The notes: generated by a model from the letters alone, not told the origin. 64,000 nucleotides of DNA from Microbacterium sp. (GCF_031179285.1 NZ_JAPSHY010000005.1:111333-175332), one strand, 5' to 3'. Shown: positions 7,901 through 15,816, counted from the stretch's first letter. Numbers and translations are program-made.

Positions 7901-9587
7901 CGCCGAACAGCCCGCGGTCGGGGATCGTGCCGCCGCTGGTCACCGCGATGCGCTGTGCGCCGGGCCGTCCGGTCAACGTGCCGGCATCCCGGTCCCAGAC
8001 CAGTCGTGGGCGGAGCTCTGCGAACTCGTCGGAAGGGAAGCGGCCCGCGAGCAGGTCCAGGGTCGCTTCATACGCCGAGCGGGGGAGTGCCTGGAACGGC
8101 GCGCTGCGCCGAAGCGTCTCGAACCACTCCTCGACACTGATCGGACCGAGCGCGCACGCGGCGACCGTCTGCTGGGCGAGGATGTCGAGCGGGTTGCGCG
8201 GCACCCGGATCGCCTCGATCTTGCCCGCCAGCATCCGTTCGGTGACGATCGCCGTGTGCAGCACGTCGCCGCGGTGCTTCGGGAAGAGGGCGGCGCGGCT
8301 GATCTCGCCGACCTGGTGCCCGGCACGCCCGACGCGCTGCAAGCCGGATGCTGCGGACGGCGGCGCCTCGACCTGGATCACGAGGTCGACCGCGCCCATG
8401 TCGATGCCGAGTTCCAGGCTGCTGGTCGCGACGACGCAGCGCAGCACGCCCGACTTCAGTTCCTCCTCGACGACGGCGCGCTGCTCTTTCGACACCGAGC
8501 CGTGATGCGCTTTGGCGAGTACCGGATCGGCGCCCGCAGTCGATCCGGCCTGCGCCATCATCTGCGCCGGCGGCCCTGCGGGCTCGGGAATCGCCACGCC
8601 CGTCCGCTCGGAGTAGATCTCGTTGAGGCGGCCGGTGAGACGCTCGGCGAGCCGCCGCGAATTGGCGAACACGATGGTGGAGTTGTTCTGCAGGATGCGA
8701 TCGACGATCGCTTCCTCGACGTGAGGCCAGATGGATCCCGTGACCTCGGTGTACTCGGCATCGGCGGTCTCGCCGGGCACACCGGGCGGCGGAGGAGGGT
8801 TGGTCATGTCGTCCATCGGGACGACCACCGAGAGTTCGAAGGTCTTCGAGGCGGGCGGAGCCACGATCTCGACGGGCGCGGACCCGCCGAGGAACCGGGC
8901 GACCTCGTCGATCGGCCGCACCGTGGCGGAGAGTCCGATGCGCTGGGCGGCTGTCTCGGCGCCCTCCGCGCGGCGCAGGGCATCCAGCCGCTCCAGGCTG
9001 ACGGCGAGGTGCGCCCCGCGCTTGGTCGCCGCGACCGCATGCACCTCGTCGATGATGACGGTGTGCACGCCTCGAAGCGTCTCTCCGGCACGGCTCGTGA
9101 GCATGAGGTACAGCGACTCGGGCGTGGTGATGAGGATGTCGGGCGGGTCCGAGACGAGCTTGCGCCGATCGCTCGAGGTGGTGTCGCCGGAGCGGACGCC
9201 GACGGTGACGACGGGCGCGGCGAGCCCCAGGCGCCGGGCGGACTGACCGATGCCGACGAGCGGCGAGCGCAGGTTGCGCTCGACGTCGACGCCGAGGGCT
9301 TTGAGCGGGGAGATGTAGAGGATGCGCGTGCGCGGCTGGCCCTTCGGCTGCTTCGCGCCGTCGGCACCGGCTGCGGTCGCTGTCTCGAGACGTTCCCGGA
9401 AGACGCTGTCGATGGCCCAGAGGAAGGCGGACAGCGTCTTGCCCGACCCCGTCGGAGCCACGACGAGCGCGTGCTTGCCCGCCGAGATCGCGTCCCACGC
9501 ACCCGCCTGAGCCGGCGTGGGCGCGTCGAAGGCACCTCGGAACCAGTCCTGCGTGGCCGGGGTGAAGCGGTCGAGCACGTCGCTCAT
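4989..9587 (-). CDS. lhr: ATP-dependent helicase Lhr
   Basis: 1532 residues from the chosen ATG at 9587, about the length of full actinobacterial Lhr. Walker A APTGSGKT is at residues 44-51, the DEVH box at 180-183, then helicase C motifs (TSSLELGID, QRVGRAGHQ), the Lhr winged-helix/beta-barrel core and a long C-terminal region. Lhr is a 3'-to-5' superfamily 2 translocase that unwinds RNA:DNA hybrids and is linked to DNA repair. Translation upstream of 9587 looks non-conserved and Arg-rich, so it is excluded. GAAGAT sits 6 nt before the ATG and GGAGGG abuts it. The downstream EI24 and Nei genes on the same strand suggest a repair operon. Confidence 0.95.
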   Translation of the reverse strand: MSDVLDRFTPATQDWFRGAFDAPTPAQAGAWDAISAGKHALVVAPTGSGKTLSAFLWAIDSVFRERLETATAAGADGAKQPKGQPRTRILYISPLKALGVDVERNLRSPLVGIGQSARRLGLAAPVVTVGVRSGDTTSSDRRKLVSDPPDILITTPESLYLMLTSRAGETLRGVHTVIIDEVHAVAATKRGAHLAVSLERLDALRRAEGAETAAQRIGLSATVRPIDEVARFLGGSAPVEIVAPPASKTFELSVVVPMDDMTNPPPPPGVPGETADAEYTEVTGSIWPHVEEAIVDRILQNNSTIVFANSRRLAERLTGRLNEIYSERTGVAIPEPAGPPAQMMAQAGSTAGADPVLAKAHHGSVSKEQRAVVEEELKSGVLRCVVATSSLELGIDMGAVDLVIQVEAPPSAASGLQRVGRAGHQVGEISRAALFPKHRGDVLHTAIVTERMLAGKIEAIRVPRNPLDILAQQTVAACALGPISVEEWFETLRRSAPFQALPRSAYEATLDLLAGRFPSDEFAELRPRLVWDRDAGTLTGRPGAQRIAVTSGGTIPDRGLFGVFVAGETTGARVGELDEEMVYESRVGDVFTLGTTSWRIAEITHDRVNVIPAYGQPGKVPFWHGDGIGRPFELGEALGAFSREVSAATPEKAAKRLIDAGLDEQARMNLLAHLSEQREATGTLPTDRTLTVERGRDEVGDWRVILHSPYGMKVHAPWALAINARVRERLGVEGSAVASDDGIIVRIPDAEAEPPGAELFVFDPEELEHLVTEEVGGSALFASRFRECAARALLMPRTNPNRRSPLWQQRQRSAQLLEVARRHPTFPVILETLREVLQDVYDLPSLRQLATSIAERRIRLVETQPSQPSPYARDLLFGYVGAFMYEGDSPLAERRAAALSVDPALLGELLGTVELRELLDPAVITQFEQEAQRLDPERRARGLEGTADLLRMLGPLDATEVAARLADNADASVATGHLDALVAARRAVPVTIAGVARVAAIEDAGRLRDALGVALPTGIPVAFLEPVADPLGDLVARHARTHGPFTTDAVATRFGIGAAVARHTLQRLEHAGRITSGYFLPEASGSGSDIEWCDTEVLRRLRMRSLAAIRGSVEPVPPAAYARFLPEWQHLARPQEGLDGVMSVIEQLAGVPIPASAWESLILPSRVRDYTPGLLDELTTSGEVIWSGHGTLPGRDGWVSLHPADLAPFTLPEPDDEPAPDSLEERLLEALGAGGAYFAGQLREMAGAENEQSVLEALWSLTWAGRVTNDTFAPVRSLLGGGSQAHRVTRRAPRTKTYRGMSLARSTPRPASVGGRWSLLPTAETDAARRATVTAGLLLDRYGVVTRGAVQAEGVPGGFAQAYRVLAGFEEAGHCRRGYVIEKLGAAQFAASATVDRLRTFAALSDPPPRKAVTLAATDPANPYGAALGWPRREGVTHRPGRKAGGLVVLVDGELVLYLERGGRTVLSFSDDGDVLRAAAADLADTARSRRLDTLTVEKVNGEGVYGTEIATALQESGFVVTPRGYTLRKAL

Positions 9588-9656
9588 CCCTCCATCTTCG
9601 CCGAGGCCGCCGACATCGGCTGGACGGATGTCTGCGGCGGGGTGGATGCTGGTGCC

Positions 9657-10067
9657 ATGGCGCAGCACACGACGAACTACCGAAGCACTTTCATCGAGGT
9701 GGCGGAGGACTGCCCGATCGGTCATGCGGTCGAACCGCCGGTGACGGACACGCCGTCGATCGCGGCGCTGCATCACCGGCTGATCGCCGAAGAGCCGTAC
9801 GCCCGTACCTCGGACGACGTGATCTTCGAGACCTATGCCCTTCGAAACGGCATCGCCGTCGACGATGCCGCGGCACGCGAGGCCTTCTTCTCGAAGGGAC
9901 AGCCGTGCCTGCGCTCGTCACCCCTCGGGAAGCGCTACGGATGGGGAACCCATCATGACGCCGAGGGCCGCGTCGCGCTGGTGCCGCGCGACTCCGAGGA
10001 GTACGCGGTGCTGGCGGCCGACCCCGACCTCTCGCACACGAAGGCGATGCGCAGCCGGCGGGCCTGA
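9657..10067 (+). CDS. DUF6157 family protein
   Basis: 136 residues starting MAQHTTNYRSTF. The sequence has the pattern of the DUF6157 family: an N-terminal TFI-x-VAEDCP segment, a central FETYALRNGI stretch, and a C-terminal LRSSPLGKRYGWGTHHDAEGR block. Function is unknown; there is no signal peptide or membrane helix. It is divergent from lhr with 69 bp between the starts. Open reading in the same frame extends far upstream through the lhr coding region, but that part is antisense shadow; the ATG at 9657 is the first start outside lhr. Confidence 0.8.
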   Translation: MAQHTTNYRSTFIEVAEDCPIGHAVEPPVTDTPSIAALHHRLIAEEPYARTSDDVIFETYALRNGIAVDDAAAREAFFSKGQPCLRSSPLGKRYGWGTHHDAEGRVALVPRDSEEYAVLAADPDLSHTKAMRSRRA

Positions 10068-10083
10068 GCCCGCCGGCTGAGCG

Positions 10084-11775
10084 TCACACGACCACCTCGG
10101 TCAGCGCCCCCTCCGCATCGATCTCGAGCGTGCGCGCGAGATCGAGCCGCCGCAGGAACGCATCGTCGTGGCTGACGACGAGCACCGCGCCCCGATAGGC
10201 GAGCAGCGCCTCGACGAGCTGGTCGACCGTGTCGAGGTCGAGATTGTTCGTCGGCTCATCGAGCACCACCAGGTGCGGAGCGGGATCAGCGAGCAGCACC
10301 CGGGCGAGGGCCACCCGGAAGCGCTCGCCGCCGGACAGGCTCGACACGGGCCGATCCGCGGTGCCTCCCCGGATCAGAAAGCGCGCCATGCGGTTGCGCA
10401 GCTCCTTCTCCGGCACACGAGGGGCGGCGTCGGCGATGTTCGCGAACACCGACCGGGTCTCGTCGAGCCCGTCGATGCGCTGCGGCAGGTAGCCGATCCG
10501 GTCCGTGTGGGCTTCTGCCGCAAGGCGAGGCCGGTCAGAGTTCAGGAGATCTGCGCCGGATCCTGCGGAATCCGGCCTTTCTGCCGATGTCCGGCTGATT
10601 CTTCCTGAATCATCGACCGCACCCTGCGCGCTCTCCACGAGCCGCCGCAGCAGTGTCGTCTTCCCGGCACCGTTGGGTCCGATCAGCGCCGTGCGCTCCG
10701 GTCCCTGGATGATCCAGGAGCGGTTCTCGTCGGCGATGGTGGCGATGCGGCGACTGCGCGAGACCTGCGGATCGGGCAGCTCGATCTTCATCGAGTCGTC
10801 ATCGCGTATGCGTCGGCCGGCCTCGTCGAGAGCTGCGCGGGCGGCATCCTCTTTCTCGCCCATCTCGACGCGAAGTCGGCCGGCTGACACCTGGGCCTCG
10901 CTCCTGCGGCCGTGCGCGATGATCTTCGGAACGCGTTTCTCCACCTCGGCCTTGTGCGCGGTGCGAGCTCGATGGGCGAGCTTGACCTCAGCCTCGATGC
11001 GCTGCCGCTTCTCCTTGCGCATGGCCTGGGCGGCATCGCGCTCGGCTTGCCGGGCCGCATCCTGCTCGGCATCCAGCCAGGCGCGCCATTCGGAATACGG
11101 ACCGCCGAACACGCTCAGGGTGTGAGCGTACAGCTCGGCGGTGTCATCCATGAGTTCGAGCAGCGAGAGGTCATGACTGACCACAATGAGGGCGCCCTTC
11201 CATGAGCGGATCATCGCGGCGAGCGTGGCGCGGGCACCTCGGTCGAGATTGTTCGTCGGCTCATCGAGAAGTGTGATCGGAGCCCGGCGGAGGCGGATGC
11301 CGGCGATCGCGACCAGGACAGCCTCGCCGCCGGAGAGCTCTCCGACCCTGCGGTCGAGAAACGTCGGGTCGAGGCCGGCTTCGGCGAGCGATGCTTCGGT
11401 GCGCGCCTCGATGTCCCAGTCATCGCCCACCGCGTCGAAGCGCGCGGGGTCGACGTCGCCTGCAGCGATCGCCCGTACCGCGTCGAGCGGTTCGGCGACG
11501 CCGAGCAGTTCGGCCACGCGACGATCGACGTCGAGAGTCAATTGCTGAGGCAGGTAGGCGACGTCGCCGCTGGCGAGAACCGCGCCGGCGGTCGGGCGGA
11601 GTTCCCCCGCCATCAGACGGAGGAGCGTGGATTTGCCCGAGCCGTTGCGGCCGACCAGGCCCGTGCGGCCGGTGCCGAACGAACCGGAGACGCCGTCGAG
11701 TGCGACGGAGCCGTCCGGCCAGGTGAACGAGAGGCGGTCGAGGGTGACCGATGCGTTGAGGGTCGGTGTTGACAT
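10084..11775 (-). CDS. ABC-F family ATP-binding protein
   Basis: 563 residues, two fused ATPase domains without membrane segments. Domain 1: Walker A GRNGSGKST (42-50), signature LSGGE (147-151), LLDEPTNNL (169-177). A charged linker lies at about 230-330. Domain 2: Walker A GPNGAGKT (366-373), signature LSGGE (480-484), LDEPTNNL (505-512). ABC-F proteins act on the ribosome as translation factors or protect it from antibiotics; which applies here is undetermined. Between Walker A and the Q-loop of domain 2 lies an unusual Ser/Asp-rich insert (about 383-424). ATG 11775 is preferred (GGGAG 7-8 nt upstream); an in-frame ATG at 11817 would add 14 residues. The leader contains a hairpin, a possible uORF and repeats, described separately. 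Confidence 0.9.
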   Translation of the reverse strand: MSTPTLNASVTLDRLSFTWPDGSVALDGVSGSFGTGRTGLVGRNGSGKSTLLRLMAGELRPTAGAVLASGDVAYLPQQLTLDVDRRVAELLGVAEPLDAVRAIAAGDVDPARFDAVGDDWDIEARTEASLAEAGLDPTFLDRRVGELSGGEAVLVAIAGIRLRRAPITLLDEPTNNLDRGARATLAAMIRSWKGALIVVSHDLSLLELMDDTAELYAHTLSVFGGPYSEWRAWLDAEQDAARQAERDAAQAMRKEKRQRIEAEVKLAHRARTAHKAEVEKRVPKIIAHGRRSEAQVSAGRLRVEMGEKEDAARAALDEAGRRIRDDDSMKIELPDPQVSRSRRIATIADENRSWIIQGPERTALIGPNGAGKTTLLRRLVESAQGAVDDSGRISRTSAERPDSAGSGADLLNSDRPRLAAEAHTDRIGYLPQRIDGLDETRSVFANIADAAPRVPEKELRNRMARFLIRGGTADRPVSSLSGGERFRVALARVLLADPAPHLVVLDEPTNNLDLDTVDQLVEALLAYRGAVLVVSHDDAFLRRLDLARTLEIDAEGALTEVVV

Positions 11776-11828
11776 GAGTGTCTCCCGGAGGTGTGCGGGT
11801 GCACTGACGCCGGGCATCCGGTTACGGA

Positions 11829-11847
11829 GGCGTCGGAAACCGACGCC
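11829..11847 (-). terminator. Short-loop hairpin in ABC-F leader, possible attenuator
   Basis: An 8-bp perfect GC-rich stem (GGCGTCGG / CCGACGCC) closed by a 3-nt loop, TTT on the minus strand, lies 54 nt upstream of the ABC-F start. There is no U-tract after it, so simple intrinsic termination is uncertain. Antibiotic-inducible ABC-F genes are frequently controlled by ribosome-mediated attenuation with a leader ORF, and this position would fit; that is inference. Confidence 0.4.
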
Positions 11848-11924
11848 GGAAGAGGCGGATGCGGGCCGTGTGAGTCGGCGATCGTCGGGTCAGCGCGCGG
11901 AAAGAGGAGCGCGGAGGCGACGAA

Positions 11925-11996
11925 TCAGATCAAAGGACTTCCAGACACGGCGGACAGGACCACACGACTGTACCCGGGCGTGTCGGGTTCCCGCAA
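11925..11996 (-). promoter_or_regulatory. Candidate ABC-F promoter and leader ORF
   Basis: On the minus strand TTGCGG (11991-11996) and TACAGT (11967-11972) are separated by 18 nt and could be the -35 and -10 boxes. A GTG at 11963, close to the expected transcription start, opens a 12-codon ORF (MVLSAVSGSPLI) ending at 11925, upstream of the hairpin at 11829-11847. The order promoter, short ORF, hairpin, ABC-F gene is that of an attenuator. The rest of the 325-bp gap between the ABC-F gene and 12101 holds the direct repeats described separately. Confidence 0.35.
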
Positions 11997-12062
11997 CCCC
12001 GGGCGTGTCGCTGCTGTGCTCGATATCCGCCACGCGGCGCTTGCTCGATATCCGCCACGCGG
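11973..12062. repeat. Two tandem direct-repeat pairs with 25-bp period
   Basis: A 13-bp sequence (CCCGGGCGTGTCG) occurs at 11973-11985 and 11998-12010, and a 21-bp sequence containing CTCGATATCCGCCACGCGG occurs at 12017-12037 and 12042-12062. In both pairs the copies are exactly 25 bp apart. The block lies over the candidate ABC-F promoter and just upstream of the divergent gene at 12101. It could be a regulator-binding array or the trace of local tandem duplication. Confidence 0.6.
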
Positions 12063-12100
12063 GGGATGCGGCACCACCCCTCCCCGCGTAGCGTCGGAGC

Positions 12101-12583
12101 ATGGCCGACGACAGGATGAGCAGCAGCGAAGCGCGGATGCGGACGGGGTGGGGCGTGGGGATCGCTCTCGGCATGGGCGTCGGAGTCGCCCTCGGCGTCT
12201 CGCTGGACAACATCGCCATGGGCATCGCACTGGGCCTCGCCGTCGGCATCGCCTTCGCCGCGGCGTTCAGCGCGAAGCCCGCCGCCGAAGACGGCGAGGA
12301 AAAGGACCCGGCGTCGGATCCCAGCAGCGGTACGGATGCTTCGGCTGAAGCCGATCCGGCGCTGGAGGTGGAAGCGGACGCGCCGCTGAAGGTCGAAGCC
12401 GATCCGGCGCTGGAGGTCGAGGCGGATGCTCCGCTGGCCGTCGAAGCGGATGCTGTGCGGGACGTCGAGGCGGACCCCCGGCTGGAGGTCGAAGCGGATG
12501 CTCCGCTGGGCGTTGAGGTGGATGGCACGACGGAATCGGATGCCACCACGAAACCGGAACCCGGCGACCGCCCCGCCCCCTGA
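12101..12583 (+). CDS. Membrane protein with acidic octapeptide repeats
   Basis: 160 residues. Residues 17-57 form two hydrophobic glycine-rich segments (GVGIALGMGVGVALGV; MGIALGLAVGIAFAAAF). Residues 83-138 are seven tandem octapeptides of the form EAD-[PA]-x-L-x-V (EADPALEV, EADAPLKV and so on; bases 12347-12514), followed by an acidic Thr-rich tail. The N-terminal part resembles glycine-zipper membrane proteins; the tail is probably extended and exposed. No function is recognised. TAGCGT lies exactly 6 nt before the ATG, so the mRNA is likely leaderless. Repeat number may vary between strains. Confidence 0.65.
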   Translation: MADDRMSSSEARMRTGWGVGIALGMGVGVALGVSLDNIAMGIALGLAVGIAFAAAFSAKPAAEDGEEKDPASDPSSGTDASAEADPALEVEADAPLKVEADPALEVEADAPLAVEADAVRDVEADPRLEVEADAPLGVEVDGTTESDATTKPEPGDRPAP

Positions 12584-13249
12584 TCAGCCCGACGCTGCGA
12601 CGTCTTCCGGCCGATCCCGCCATTTCTCCAGGAACAACCGCACGTCGGCGAGCTCCTCGTGAGAGATGCTGTGGGTGAGCCCCGGGTAGACGCGACCGGA
12701 CAGTTCGGCGTGATCCGGCAGCCACTGCGCCGTCTGATCGATGAGCGCAGGGGGGATGACGTCGTCGTGCGATCCGCGTCCCCAGAACACCGGGGGCCTG
12801 CGCTCGCGCAACTCTTCGTCGCGCGGCAGCTCGCCCTGAGCCGCGTATCCGCTGAGGGCGACGACGGCGCCGAAGCGGCGCGGATCCAGCCGCATGGCCT
12901 GCAGCGACACCGCCGCACCCTGCGAGAAGCCGAGAAGGGCGATGTCGTCGACATCGGCGTGCGCATCGATCCACGCCAACAGCGCCTCGGCGGCCGCGGT
13001 CACCGCTTCCGGACTCCGCCCCTCCAGCCCCTCGATCGCGTACCAGGACCTGCCAGGCGTCGGCCAGGGGGGCATCAGTGGAGCGGCGACGGATGCCACC
13101 GCGATCCCGTCCGGAAGATAGGGCACCAGGCCGAACAGATCGTTCTCATCGGCGCCGTAGCCGTGCAGGAGCACGAGCAGCGGCATCCCCTCCCGCTCGT
13201 CGGGCGACCACCGGGTCGCCGCGGCGTCGATGACGACAGAAGCGCTCAT
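12584..13249 (-). CDS. Alpha/beta hydrolase, phospholipase/carboxylesterase family
   Basis: 221 residues from ATG 13249. It has the carboxylesterase/acyl-protein-thioesterase-like fold: LLHGYGADEND oxyanion region (28-38), nucleophile elbow GFSQG (Ser109), acid in GSHDDVI (Asp162/163) and His193 in LTHSIS. The triad is complete. It should hydrolyse short acyl esters in the cytoplasm. An in-frame GTG/ATG further upstream would add ten residues without homology. The gene converges on 12101 with no intergenic space (stops adjacent). Confidence 0.85.
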   Translation of the reverse strand: MSASVVIDAAATRWSPDEREGMPLLVLLHGYGADENDLFGLVPYLPDGIAVASVAAPLMPPWPTPGRSWYAIEGLEGRSPEAVTAAAEALLAWIDAHADVDDIALLGFSQGAAVSLQAMRLDPRRFGAVVALSGYAAQGELPRDEELRERRPPVFWGRGSHDDVIPPALIDQTAQWLPDHAELSGRVYPGLTHSISHEELADVRLFLEKWRDRPEDVAASG

Positions 13250-13345
13250 GCGACCATCCTGCCAGCGCCCGACCGGCACCGAGAAGCCGAGCGCCCTGGC
13301 GTGAGGTCCATATCAGGATGCCGACGCGGCTGATAGAAATGAGAC

Positions 13346-13945
13346 ATGTCCGTGCGCACCCCTGATCCCGACCCGGAACCCGACGACGGTCTCGGCGGGT
13401 TCGACGACGCGCAGCCGGCCTCGCGTTCGAATCCCGGCTGGCTGAGTGACATCGAGCTCGAAGAGGCGAGACGCCGGCTGCCCATGCTCTACGTCGAGGC
13501 GATCCCGGTGCGCACCGACGGATCCGGCCAGGTCACCGAGATCGGCATCCTGTTGCGCTCGACGCCCATCGGCGAGATGACCCGCACGATCGTCTCGGGC
13601 CGCGTGCGGTTCGGCGAGACCATCCGCGATGCGCTGTTCCGCCACGTCGAGAACGACCTCGGACCGATGGCCTTCCCGCTGCTTCCACCGCAGCCCCTGC
13701 CCTTCACCGTCGCCGAGTACTTCCCGATCCCCGGTGTCAGCGCCTATCACGACGACCGCCAGCATGCGGTGTCGCTGGCGTTCGTCGTGCCCGTCACCGG
13801 TACCTGCGAACCCCGTCAGGACGCGCTCGAGGTCACCTGGTTCACGCCTGAGGAGGCCGGATCCGACGCCGTGGCCGCCGAGATGGAGGGCGGCCGGGGC
13901 ACCCTCATCCGCTTGGCGCTCGCGAACCTCGGGCTGCTGCGTTAG
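13346..13945 (+). CDS. NUDIX-like hydrolase, DUF4916 family
   Basis: 199 residues. After a disordered Asp/Pro-rich N-terminus (1-30) comes a NUDIX-like domain with a degenerate box around SGRVRFGETIRDALFRHVEND: the Gly, first Glu and Arg are kept, but the REVxEE core reads RHVEND, so metal binding may be altered. This pattern matches actinobacterial DUF4916 proteins. Substrate unknown. TAGAAA is 6 nt upstream of the ATG, the position expected for a leaderless transcript. The last bases overlap the 3' end of the convergent phosphatase gene (4 bp). Confidence 0.75.
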   Translation: MSVRTPDPDPEPDDGLGGFDDAQPASRSNPGWLSDIELEEARRRLPMLYVEAIPVRTDGSGQVTEIGILLRSTPIGEMTRTIVSGRVRFGETIRDALFRHVENDLGPMAFPLLPPQPLPFTVAEYFPIPGVSAYHDDRQHAVSLAFVVPVTGTCEPRQDALEVTWFTPEEAGSDAVAAEMEGGRGTLIRLALANLGLLR

Positions 13946-14691
13946 AGAACGTCGCTCTGCAGGCGCGCAACCAGCGCGTCGATCCGTGCGCCCGAGACGC
14001 CCGCGTGCGACAGGTACGCCCTGACGTCGAAGTCGGCGATCCAATCGCGCAACACCGACACGCGCTCGGCGATCCGCTCCTCGATCTCGGCATCGCTGAA
14101 CATGGGTTCGACGTAGCCGCCCTGGCCTGGCAGCGGCAGCGCGGGGAGGTCACGGGCATGGCGCCTGCTCGCCTCGCGGAACGCCGCGCCATAGTCGTCG
14201 GTAATCGCATCGATCTCGGCATCCGCGAGACGCAGCAGCGTCGCCGACACCAGGCCGGTGCGGTCTCGGCCGCCGGCACAGTGCACGAGCACCGAACCGG
14301 GTGCGTCCGCGATGGTGGTGAAGACAGCGGCGAGCTTCTCCGGGTACATGCGCAGGTTGCCGGCGAAGCCTCGGGGATGATCGAGCCACGGTCCGACGAC
14401 GCGCATGAACTCCGGGTCGTCCGGGTCCTCGGTCGGCGCGTGCACGATGTCCACGCCCAGCGCGTGGCCGTCCGCGAGGACGGGGTCGGTCACACGGCGC
14501 GTGCGCTCGGGCGGGTTGCGCAGATCGATCACCGTCGTCACACCCGCCGCGCGGAGGGCTGCCCAGCCGGCATCCGTCAGGGTCTCGGGCCGCCCCGAGC
14601 GGAACACCTGACCGATGGCGGTGCTTCCGCCTGTGCGCAGTGGTATTCCGCCGAGGTCACGGAGGTTGAACGCTCCGTCCCAGTCGGTCAT
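13942..14691 (-). CDS. Tyrosine/dual-specificity protein phosphatase family protein
   Basis: 249 residues from ATG 14691, beginning MTDWDGAFNLRDLGG, the usual start of this bacterial PTP family (Y_phosphatase3). The P-loop HCAGGRDRTG (137-146) supplies Cys138 and Arg144; the general acid may be one of the Asp residues around 89-92 (EDPDDPE). It dephosphorylates protein Tyr or possibly phosphoinositide-like substrates. It begins 2 nt after the stop of the threonine aldolase gene and is surely cotranscribed with it. Confidence 0.85.
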   Translation of the reverse strand: MTDWDGAFNLRDLGGIPLRTGGSTAIGQVFRSGRPETLTDAGWAALRAAGVTTVIDLRNPPERTRRVTDPVLADGHALGVDIVHAPTEDPDDPEFMRVVGPWLDHPRGFAGNLRMYPEKLAAVFTTIADAPGSVLVHCAGGRDRTGLVSATLLRLADAEIDAITDDYGAAFREASRRHARDLPALPLPGQGGYVEPMFSDAEIEERIAERVSVLRDWIADFDVRAYLSHAGVSGARIDALVARLQSDVL

Positions 14692-14693
14692 CG

Positions 14694-15761
14694 TCAGGCG
14701 CGGGTCAGCCGCGACAGCTCGGCGACGAACGCGTCGACGTCGTCTTCCTGCGTGTCGAAGCTGCACATCCAGCGCACCTCGTTGCGCGCGGCGTCCCAGT
14801 CGTAGAACCGGAAGGATTCGCGGAGGCGGTCGGCGACGCCGTCCGGCACCGTCGCGAAGACCCCGTTCGACTGGGTCGGCTGCGTGAACGCGACGCCGTT
14901 GATCGAGCCGTCGGCGATGCCCGCCTCGATGGCCGCCCGCAGGCGTCGTGCCATCGTGTTGGCGTGGCGGGCGTTGCGCAGCCAGAGGTCGCCCTCGAGC
15001 AGCGCGATCAGCTGCGCCGAGACGAAACGCATCTTCGACGAGAGCTGCATGTTGAACTTGCGCGCGTAGAGCAGGCCGTCGGCCGCCTCGGGGTTCAGCA
15101 CGACGATCGCCTCGCCGAGCATGGCGCCGTTCTTGGTGCCGCCGAAGCTCAGCACATCCACGCCGGCGTCGCGCGTGAAGGCGCGAAGCGGCAGGTCGAG
15201 AGCCGCGGCGGCGTTGGAGAGCCGGGCACCGTCGAGATGCAGCTTCATGCCCCGCCCGTGCGCGTGGTCGGCGAGGGCGCGGATCTCGGCCGCCGAGTAG
15301 AGCGTGCCCAATTCGGTCGACTGGGTGATCGAGACCACCAGCGGCTGGGCGCGATGCTCATCGCCCCAGCCCCAGGCCTCGCGATCGACCAGCTCGGGGG
15401 TGAGCTTGCCGTCTGGCGTCGGTACGGTGAGGATCTTGAAGCCGCCGATCCGCTCGGGAGCGCCGCCCTCGTCGACGTTGATGTGAGCGGAGGATGCCGC
15501 GATCACGGCGCCCCATCGCGGCAGCATCGACTGCAGGCCGGTGACGTTCGCTCCGGTGCCGTTGAAGACCGGGAAGGCTTCCGTGCCCTCCCCGAAGTGC
15601 TGGCGGAACACCTCCTGCAGGCGCTCCGTGTACGCGTCGGCGCCGTACGCCCCCTGGTGGCCGTCGTTGGCGGCGCCGATCGCGGCGAGGACCTCGGGGT
15701 GGATGCCGGAGTAGTTGTCACTGGCGAAGCCCCGGATCGCGGGGTCATGCTGGATGCTCAC
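14694..15761 (-). CDS. ltaE: Low-specificity L-threonine aldolase
   Basis: 355 residues, a fold-type I PLP enzyme. FASDNYSGIHP at the N-terminus, His93 stacking on PLP (SSAHINVDEGG), Asp177 in HLDGARLSN and the Schiff-base Lys210 in FGGTKNGAM are all present. It cleaves L-threonine or L-allo-threonine to glycine and acetaldehyde. The beta-hydroxyaspartate or phenylserine aldolases are possible alternatives within the family. GTG start at 15761 with TAGGCT 6 nt upstream on the minus strand: a leaderless promoter. It is divergent from an MFS transporter across a region with four copies of a 14-bp repeat. Confidence 0.9.
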   Translation of the reverse strand: MSIQHDPAIRGFASDNYSGIHPEVLAAIGAANDGHQGAYGADAYTERLQEVFRQHFGEGTEAFPVFNGTGANVTGLQSMLPRWGAVIAASSAHINVDEGGAPERIGGFKILTVPTPDGKLTPELVDREAWGWGDEHRAQPLVVSITQSTELGTLYSAAEIRALADHAHGRGMKLHLDGARLSNAAAALDLPLRAFTRDAGVDVLSFGGTKNGAMLGEAIVVLNPEAADGLLYARKFNMQLSSKMRFVSAQLIALLEGDLWLRNARHANTMARRLRAAIEAGIADGSINGVAFTQPTQSNGVFATVPDGVADRLRESFRFYDWDAARNEVRWMCSFDTQEDDVDAFVAELSRLTRA

Positions 15762-15816
15762 CGCACAAGCCTATTGCCCGGGTGACGCGAGCCGTTCGGG
15801 CGGGTCGCCGGCGCCG

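Noticed and set aside
7119..9656. Long plus-strand open frame antisense to lhr (part of a 982-codon frame)
   Set aside because: It is the antisense shadow of high-GC lhr; only the part from 9657 (DUF6157) has a family pattern.
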